NCBI GenBank assembly: GCA_003133425.1
Contig: PKXI01000017.1
Location: 1 to 25,794 of the forward strand
Reading direction: 5' to 3'
Length of the DNA stretch: 25,794 bases
From: Acidobacteriaceae bacterium
GTDB taxonomy: Bacteria > Acidobacteriota > Terriglobia > Terriglobales > Acidobacteriaceae
Under the pieces are notes generated by a model. That model was given only the letters and a program-made list of their open reading frames with translations, ran no database searches and was not told the DNA's origin. Below are positions 21,248-25,794 of the stretch, one piece after another; position 1 is the stretch's first letter, and each line of letters opens with the position of its first letter. The position numbers and the translations under genes were made by a program.

Positions 21248-23590
21248 ATGCTCAAATCTCGGCTGCGCTGCTGGATGTCGTTTGCATTTGTCGCGATTCT
21301 TTCTCTCTCAGTCACATGGACTGTCCGCGCTGCCACCGAGCAAGCAGCAACCATACCCCCCACCTCAACTCCCGCGACAACACCGACAGTAATGCCCGCT
21401 TACTCCTCCCCAAACGGCATCGCCGGCCCCACCACACCCTTCCACGACGGGGTAGCTGCAAAATACAACTACGCCTTTGGAAAGGACGCGCCGTTTTTTC
21501 CGTCGAACGCCACCTCATCCAACGGCCAGTTTCTGGATCCCAAGAGCTTCCCAACCGCCGAGTACTGCGGACATTGTCACAAAGAGGCATACCGCCAGTG
21601 GCTGCAGTCGGTCCATGCGAACGCATTTCGCGAGCCGTGGTATCTGAAGAACGTCGACATGCTCATCGACGAAAAGGGCGTACAGTTCTCCCGCCACTGC
21701 GAGGGATGTCACAACCCAGTGGCACTATTCTCGGGCAGCCTTTCGCAGGGCATGCCTAACAAGCGTCCCTTTGAGGACGAGGGCGTCACCTGCTCCACCT
21801 GCCACTCGATTCAATCGACCGACACTACGGGAACCGGCAGTTACGTCATGGGCATCCCGGCCGTGCTGGTCGATGAAAACGGAGGACCCATCCGTGGCCC
21901 TGTGTCCGACGCAGAGATTCTGGCGCACCTTGATCGTCATTCCAAAGCCGTAATGCGCCCGCTCTACAAAACTGCCGAGTTCTGCGCCATCTGCCACAAA
22001 GCGACCATCCCGCGTGTGCTCGATGATTACAAGTGGCTGCGTGCATTCACCGTCTACGACGAGTGGCAGGCAGCCAGCTTCAGCAAGCAGTCTCCCCTCC
22101 CGTTCTACCGTAAAGACACCGTCTCCAACTGCCAGACATGCCACATGAAAAGTGAACCTCTCCCCCCTAGTGCATCCGACCCTGGAGCCAATGACGGCAT
22201 GCTTAGGAGCCATCGCTGGACAGGTGGGAACACGCTCATTCCTGTGTATTACAAGTACAGCGAGCAGTCGGATAAGGTGACCGCCTTCCTCAAGAACGGT
22301 CCTGACGACAAGGGTGTTCTCAACGTCGATATCTTCGGCCTCGAGAAAGAAGGAGTTGAAGCCACTCCCACTGAAGAAGCGCTCGCAGCACCTTTGGGCC
22401 TCGCCAGTGTTTCCCTCGCCGCCGGCGAGACTCTTATCGCCGACGTGGTCATCCAGAATAAGGGCATCGGCCACTCCTTCATCCCTGAGCAGCGCGACTT
22501 CTTTGAGGCCTGGGTTGACTTCACGGTGAAAGACGGCACAGGCAAGATCCTGACTGAGAGCGGGTTTCTGCAACCCGACGGCAATCTCGACCCCTCCGCA
22601 CACTCCTTCACCAACCGCCTCGTCAATGTGAAGGGCGAACTCAATGGCCTTCACGAGATCTGGCACAACCGCGTTATGGCCTATAACAACACCATCCAGT
22701 CCGGCCGTTCGCAGTTGGTGCGTTACCGCTTTCGCGTGCCCAAAGAGATTTCAGGCCAGATCTCACTCACCGCCGCCGTCAAGTACCGCCGCTTTAATCA
22801 GCGCTTCGCGGACTTTGTCATGAATCAGAAACACTATCCAGAGCCCATCGTCGATATCGCCACAGAGACGCGAACTTTTGCCATTGGCGCTAATGCGCCT
22901 GCACCACCCCAGTCCGGTGAAAACCTCGAGTGGATGCGCTGGAACAACTACGGGATCAGCCTGCTGGATGCGCTGCAATACGAAGCTGCGGTTCATGCGT
23001 TCGAGCGTGTCGCGGTGCTGCGCCCGGATTACGCGGATGCCTACACCAACATGGCAATTGTTGAGATTTCGTGGGAGCGCTACAACGACGCCAGGTCAAA
23101 CCTCGCCAAGGCCCTTGCCCTGCTACCCGGCGACCCCCGCGCCCTCTACTACCGTGGACTCGTTGAGCGCAACGCCGGCCAGGTGAAGGATGCCATCACC
23201 GACTTCGAAGCCGTGCTGGCAAAGTATCCACGCTCCAAGGACGGTCTCCGCGAGTTGGGCTTCAGCTACTTTCAGCAGCACGACTATGCCGCGGCCCGCA
23301 CCGAGTATGAACGGCTACAGGCTATCGATCCCGATGACCTCGCTGCTCACTACTCGCTGGCCATCATTTACAAGCGTCTGGGCGAAAAGCAGAAATCTCT
23401 TATCGAATCAGCCAAGTTCGCCGACCAGAAGGACGATCCGCCGGCCAGCGTCTACGCTCTCGAATTCTTACGCAAACACCCCGAGGTGGCAGCTGAAAGC
23501 GTTGCCTGGCACATCCACGACCTGACCGGTGATCCAGGAAAGAAACCCGCCAAAATCGAATATCAATATATTCCAGGCGCGGGACGCTAA
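21248..23590 (+). CDS. Exported pentaheme c554-like cytochrome with C-terminal TPR repeats
   Basis: The 780-aa product starts with a signal peptide (LRCWMSFAFVAILSLSVTWTVRA), then a Pro/Thr-rich linker. Five CxxCH heme sites follow: CGHCH at residue 107, CEGCH at 151, CSTCH at 182, CAICH at 246 and CQTCH at 295. The spacing and context (AEYCGHCHKEAYRQWLQSVHANAF) resemble the cytochrome c554 family. A beta-rich middle region (about 370-550) comes next, then at least four TPR-like helical repeats from about 566 to the end. It is predicted periplasmic. The ATG at 21248 gives a clean signal peptide and has AGGAG 11 bases upstream. The frame is open further upstream to 21047 without exported-protein character. 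Its electron partner and substrate are unknown. c554 proteins handle electrons in nitrogen-oxide metabolism, which fits the island. Confidence 0.88.
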   Translation: MLKSRLRCWMSFAFVAILSLSVTWTVRAATEQAATIPPTSTPATTPTVMPAYSSPNGIAGPTTPFHDGVAAKYNYAFGKDAPFFPSNATSSNGQFLDPKSFPTAEYCGHCHKEAYRQWLQSVHANAFREPWYLKNVDMLIDEKGVQFSRHCEGCHNPVALFSGSLSQGMPNKRPFEDEGVTCSTCHSIQSTDTTGTGSYVMGIPAVLVDENGGPIRGPVSDAEILAHLDRHSKAVMRPLYKTAEFCAICHKATIPRVLDDYKWLRAFTVYDEWQAASFSKQSPLPFYRKDTVSNCQTCHMKSEPLPPSASDPGANDGMLRSHRWTGGNTLIPVYYKYSEQSDKVTAFLKNGPDDKGVLNVDIFGLEKEGVEATPTEEALAAPLGLASVSLAAGETLIADVVIQNKGIGHSFIPEQRDFFEAWVDFTVKDGTGKILTESGFLQPDGNLDPSAHSFTNRLVNVKGELNGLHEIWHNRVMAYNNTIQSGRSQLVRYRFRVPKEISGQISLTAAVKYRRFNQRFADFVMNQKHYPEPIVDIATETRTFAIGANAPAPPQSGENLEWMRWNNYGISLLDALQYEAAVHAFERVAVLRPDYADAYTNMAIVEISWERYNDARSNLAKALALLPGDPRALYYRGLVERNAGQVKDAITDFEAVLAKYPRSKDGLRELGFSYFQQHDYAAARTEYERLQAIDPDDLAAHYSLAIIYKRLGEKQKSLIESAKFADQKDDPPASVYALEFLRKHPEVAAESVAWHIHDLTGDPGKKPAKIEYQYIPGAGR

Positions 23591-23901
23591 AGCTCCTTTT
23601 GGAGATTGGCGGAACGAGAGCGGCAATTCTAAGTCGGTGCGACCGCGTCATCAGGATCCACAACCTTTGCTCTTCTTGGCTTGGGCGGAGGGTCGGCACC
23701 ACGACTCTTCAACAAATGTCCCACGCTAGCTCTGACCTCTCACGTGTTGCCATTCTCTCAAGTTCGTGCACAAGAGAACGACACGGAGTCGCAGAACCGA
23801 TCAGCAGTTGTGAACAATAGGATGCGTTCTGAAGTTCGGTTGACCGCGGCCCTCTGATCGACGTGCATGTGGATAGGTGTCTAGGATCAGCGTGCAGCAA
23901 A
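23591..23901. other. Intergenic stretch between convergent genes, no supported gene
   Basis: This 311-bp gap separates the 3' ends of the cytochrome gene and ctaG. A short CTCC-TTTT-GGAG hairpin just after the cytochrome stop could weakly end that transcript. Small open frames in the gap have no recognisable residues. Confidence 0.5.
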
Positions 23902-24732
23902 CTAAGATCGGGAAAGCTTCTGGGGTTGGAGAAGATTTACCGCGATTAAGATAACGGGCACCAGAAAGACCAGTGAGCCGATAACCCACATGATGACAGC
24001 GCCGACAATCTGATCGGTCATGGGGGATATCTGGAACGGGTTTGGTTGCCTCAGGTAGTAGCTGTAGACGGGGCGGTCGCAGAAGGCGAGAAAAGCAGAG
24101 AGCGCGGTGTTGACGATATCAGCAGAGGCCAGGTAGAGCAGCATTAACCACCCAGAATGATGCACTCGCGATGGCCACGGATGGATGATTGGCCACCAGA
24201 AGAGGATTGCCGAACTGAGAAAACAAATGTGTTCGAAGTCGTGCCAGCGTTCGTGCTCGAGCGCGAAGTCGTAGGCAGCAGGGATGTGCCATCCGAGGAA
24301 AATGAGGTTCATTGCGAGCCAGGCAACCAGAGGCGTTGTGAGGAAATGTCCAAGCCTGCGAAGGAACTTTGAGCGGATGAAAGGAGCGAGAAGGTGTACG
24401 GTAACTCCGTGGGGAAGGCCGCGTAGGAGTGGAACGATTGGGAATCCGAGGAGCAGAAGTGGAGGGACGAAGGATATCAGGAGCAGATGCTCCACCATGT
24501 GAGCGCTGAGAAGCGCGTCGGCGAAACCATCGAGCGGCGAGGCGATGGAGAGCCAGATGGTTCCGAGACCAAGAAGGAAGGCGGCTAGCCGCCAGGTTGG
24601 GAAGAGGTGGGAGCGCGTTTTGCGAATAGCGAACCAACCGCAGGCGTAGACAACGGCGACGATGAGAGTCGCCGCAGTGAGGAAGAGTGGAGGCGACCAG
24701 TCCGCAAAGATTGCCCAACACTCAGGAGACAT
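23902..24732 (-). CDS. ctaG: CtaG-type cytochrome c oxidase assembly factor (caa3_CtaG family)
   Basis: The 276-aa product is a polytopic membrane protein with about seven hydrophobic helices. Family marks are WLSIASPLDGFADALLSAHMVEHLLLISFVPPLLLLG in the first half, and LIFLGWHIPAAYDFALEHERWHDFEHICFLSSAILFWWPI followed by DRPVYSYYLRQPNPFQISPMTDQIVGAVIMWVIGS in the second. The conserved His in MVEH, WHIP and FEH would fit metal handling. In Bacillus the protein is needed for assembly of a caa3 oxidase, and it is unrelated to the Cox11 protein also called CtaG. It begins 21 bp after the cytochrome b-c gene on the same strand, so it is likely co-transcribed with it. No strong Shine-Dalgarno is visible. 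Confidence 0.9.
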   Translation of the reverse strand: MSPECWAIFADWSPPLFLTAATLIVAVVYACGWFAIRKTRSHLFPTWRLAAFLLGLGTIWLSIASPLDGFADALLSAHMVEHLLLISFVPPLLLLGFPIVPLLRGLPHGVTVHLLAPFIRSKFLRRLGHFLTTPLVAWLAMNLIFLGWHIPAAYDFALEHERWHDFEHICFLSSAILFWWPIIHPWPSRVHHSGWLMLLYLASADIVNTALSAFLAFCDRPVYSYYLRQPNPFQISPMTDQIVGAVIMWVIGSLVFLVPVILIAVNLLQPQKLSRS

Positions 24733-24753
24733 GGCGATAGGGTGAGTACAAGG

Positions 24754-25794
24754 TTAGTGTCCGTTCGGCATGGTTGATGGTAGCTTGCCCGACAGAGCGA
24801 TGTGGCGCGATGCGTCGATCGCCGGTGCAAGATCGTTGCCGCGGAGAGTGGTGAGAAATCGGACGACGGCGGTGGTTTCGGAGGGGCTGAGCGAATTGCC
24901 GTAAGCGGGCATATTTCCTCCACCCTGCAGGACCTGGCGGATGATCTGATCCTCCGTCATGCGAGTAGCGATGGAGTCCAGCGCCGGGCCGCGGAGACCA
25001 CCTTCTCCGCCGATGGAGTGACAGTCGCGGCACTGCTTGTTCTGGAAGACGATGGCGCCTTCTCGTTCGAGTGGAGTTCTGTCGTGAAGATAAGCCGTGG
25101 GAATGGGATCGCTGGTCCATGCATTCATGATCGGACTCCATGGTGTGTACATGCCGAGACGAGTGAGTACACCGAGAGTGACGGCGATGATGGCAATCAT
25201 GAGAACGGCTACGGGGCGGCGCGACCAGTGCTTTTCGCCTTCAGCGGCAACGAGTGGAAGAAGCAGCATTGTGCCGATAATCACGATAGGAGCGATGAAG
25301 AGGACCGGGGTCTCAAGATTCGGTGGAAGGTAGGCGAGGACAGCAAATATCCAGAGGAAGGCGAAGTCGGGTTTAGGCGCTGTTTGGATGATGGTTGGAT
25401 CAGGCTGGCCGGTGGGGCCGAAGGGACCGAAGAAGAGGGCACAGGCAATGACGGCGAGCATGATTGCCGCAGCGAAGATGGCGTCCTTCCAAGCGGAGTC
25501 AGGGGCGAAGGGTATGCCAGTTTCCTTGGTGAGGGTGCTGTACTCCTGGGCGTAGGTGGCTCGACTGACGATTCGGCCGGGCATGGGCCACTCGTTGATA
25601 CCGAGGCGCAGAACCATCCAGAGATGGAGGCCGACGAGCACGAGGAGGATGCCGGGAATGATGAAGACGTGCAGCGCGAAGAATCGGGTGAGTGTGGGGC
25701 CAGCGATAATGGGGCCGCCAAGCATGAGATCAACAAGCGAGCCTCCGATGAAGGGCACGCGGCTGAGGATTGAGGCGCCGATGCCGAGGCCCCA
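24754..25794 (-). CDS. Cytochrome b (C-terminal part) fused to a cytochrome c domain; 5' end outside window
   Basis: The frame is open to the window edge, so the N-terminal heme-b helices are missing. The visible 346 residues start in a cytochrome b/b6 segment (ASILSRVPFIGGSLVDLMLGG, then FFALHVFIIPGILLVLVGLHLWMV). Three or four more membrane helices follow, with the Qo-region-like AKP/PDFAFLWIFAVLAYLPPNLE and the family's ETPVLFIAPI. After a last membrane anchor comes a monoheme cytochrome c domain with CRDCHSIGG (codons at 25018-25032) and the axial Met in GGNMPAYGNSLS. This is the b-c fusion arrangement of some bc1/b6f-like quinol oxidoreductases. It passes electrons from quinol to a terminal acceptor. 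It pairs with ctaG downstream. Confidence 0.9.
   Translation of the reverse strand, partial: WGLGIGASILSRVPFIGGSLVDLMLGGPIIAGPTLTRFFALHVFIIPGILLVLVGLHLWMVLRLGINEWPMPGRIVSRATYAQEYSTLTKETGIPFAPDSAWKDAIFAAAIMLAVIACALFFGPFGPTGQPDPTIIQTAPKPDFAFLWIFAVLAYLPPNLETPVLFIAPIVIIGTMLLLPLVAAEGEKHWSRRPVAVLMIAIIAVTLGVLTRLGMYTPWSPIMNAWTSDPIPTAYLHDRTPLEREGAIVFQNKQCRDCHSIGGEGGLRGPALDSIATRMTEDQIIRQVLQGGGNMPAYGNSLSPSETTAVVRFLTTLRGNDLAPAIDASRHIALSGKLPSTMPNGH

Noticed and set aside
21725..22666. Minus-strand open frame (313 codons) inside the multiheme cytochrome gene
   Set aside because: The plus strand carries heme motifs in frame and a signal peptide. The minus frame has no recognisable family residues.
24802..25773. 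Long plus-strand open frame (323 codons) opposite the cytochrome b-c gene
   Set aside because: It is Gly/Glu/Asp-rich with no domain residues and no ribosome-binding site. The opposite strand has clear cytochrome b helices and a CxxCH, so this is an antisense shadow.
1..25794. CRISPR arrays, transposases, att sites, tRNA or rRNA genes
   Set aside because: I looked for regular direct repeats with spacers, transposase residues, and tRNA-like or rRNA-like conserved stretches and saw none. A covariance-model scan was not possible.

Overview
The window looks like a chromosomal segment from a Gram-negative soil bacterium. The short-form gnd / zwf / tal cluster, the cytochrome b-c fusion next to a CtaG-type factor, the c554-like multiheme/TPR protein and the moderately high GC would fit Acidobacteriota (Terriglobia). 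That assignment is inference from gene content, not from a marker gene. There is no rRNA, tRNA, insertion sequence or CRISPR array that I can see.

Layout. (1) 1-3995, plus strand: the 3' end of an alpha-amylase-type glycoside hydrolase, then gnd, zwf and tal, a pentose phosphate cluster in which gnd and zwf overlap at their stop/start codons. (2) 3996-7935: a loosely packed stretch with an AT-richer DUF488 gene, a decayed universal stress protein, a RIC/ScdA-type di-iron protein (copy 1), a small methyltransferase and a class I glutamine amidotransferase-like protein. (3) 8020-10932, minus strand: poxB, closely preceded by an exported DUF6448-type protein, and a cupin. (4) 11034-20467: a nitric oxide / nitrosative stress island holding norZ (quinol NO reductase), nnrS, a second RIC protein, a Crp/Fnr (DNR-like) regulator, a radical SAM/SPASM protein, a hemerythrin, hcp (hybrid cluster protein) and a broken second hemerythrin. 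(5) 21248-23590: an exported pentaheme c554-like cytochrome with TPR repeats. (6) 23902-25794, minus strand: ctaG and the 3' part of a cytochrome b / cytochrome c fusion gene (bc1/b6f type), cut by the window edge.

The most interesting signal is regulatory. Six intergenic regions carry a 14-bp, FNR-geometry site whose common core is GAC-N4-GTC, typically written in the direction of the gene as GTGAC-NNNN-GTCNC. It lies upstream of ric copy 1, norZ, the ric copy 2-nnrS pair, the regulator/radical-SAM divergent gap, hcp and, in weaker form, the multiheme cytochrome. In five of the six a TAnnnT -10 hexamer (or, for the radical SAM gene, a weaker one) sits 32-33 bp centre-to-centre downstream, which places the site near -42, the class II activator position. 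This defines a candidate NO-responsive regulon, probably run by the Crp/Fnr protein encoded at 15823-16527, and it draws in a radical SAM protein and a pentaheme cytochrome whose roles in NO metabolism are not established. No nitrite reductase gene is in the window, so NO detoxification rather than complete denitrification is the simplest reading.
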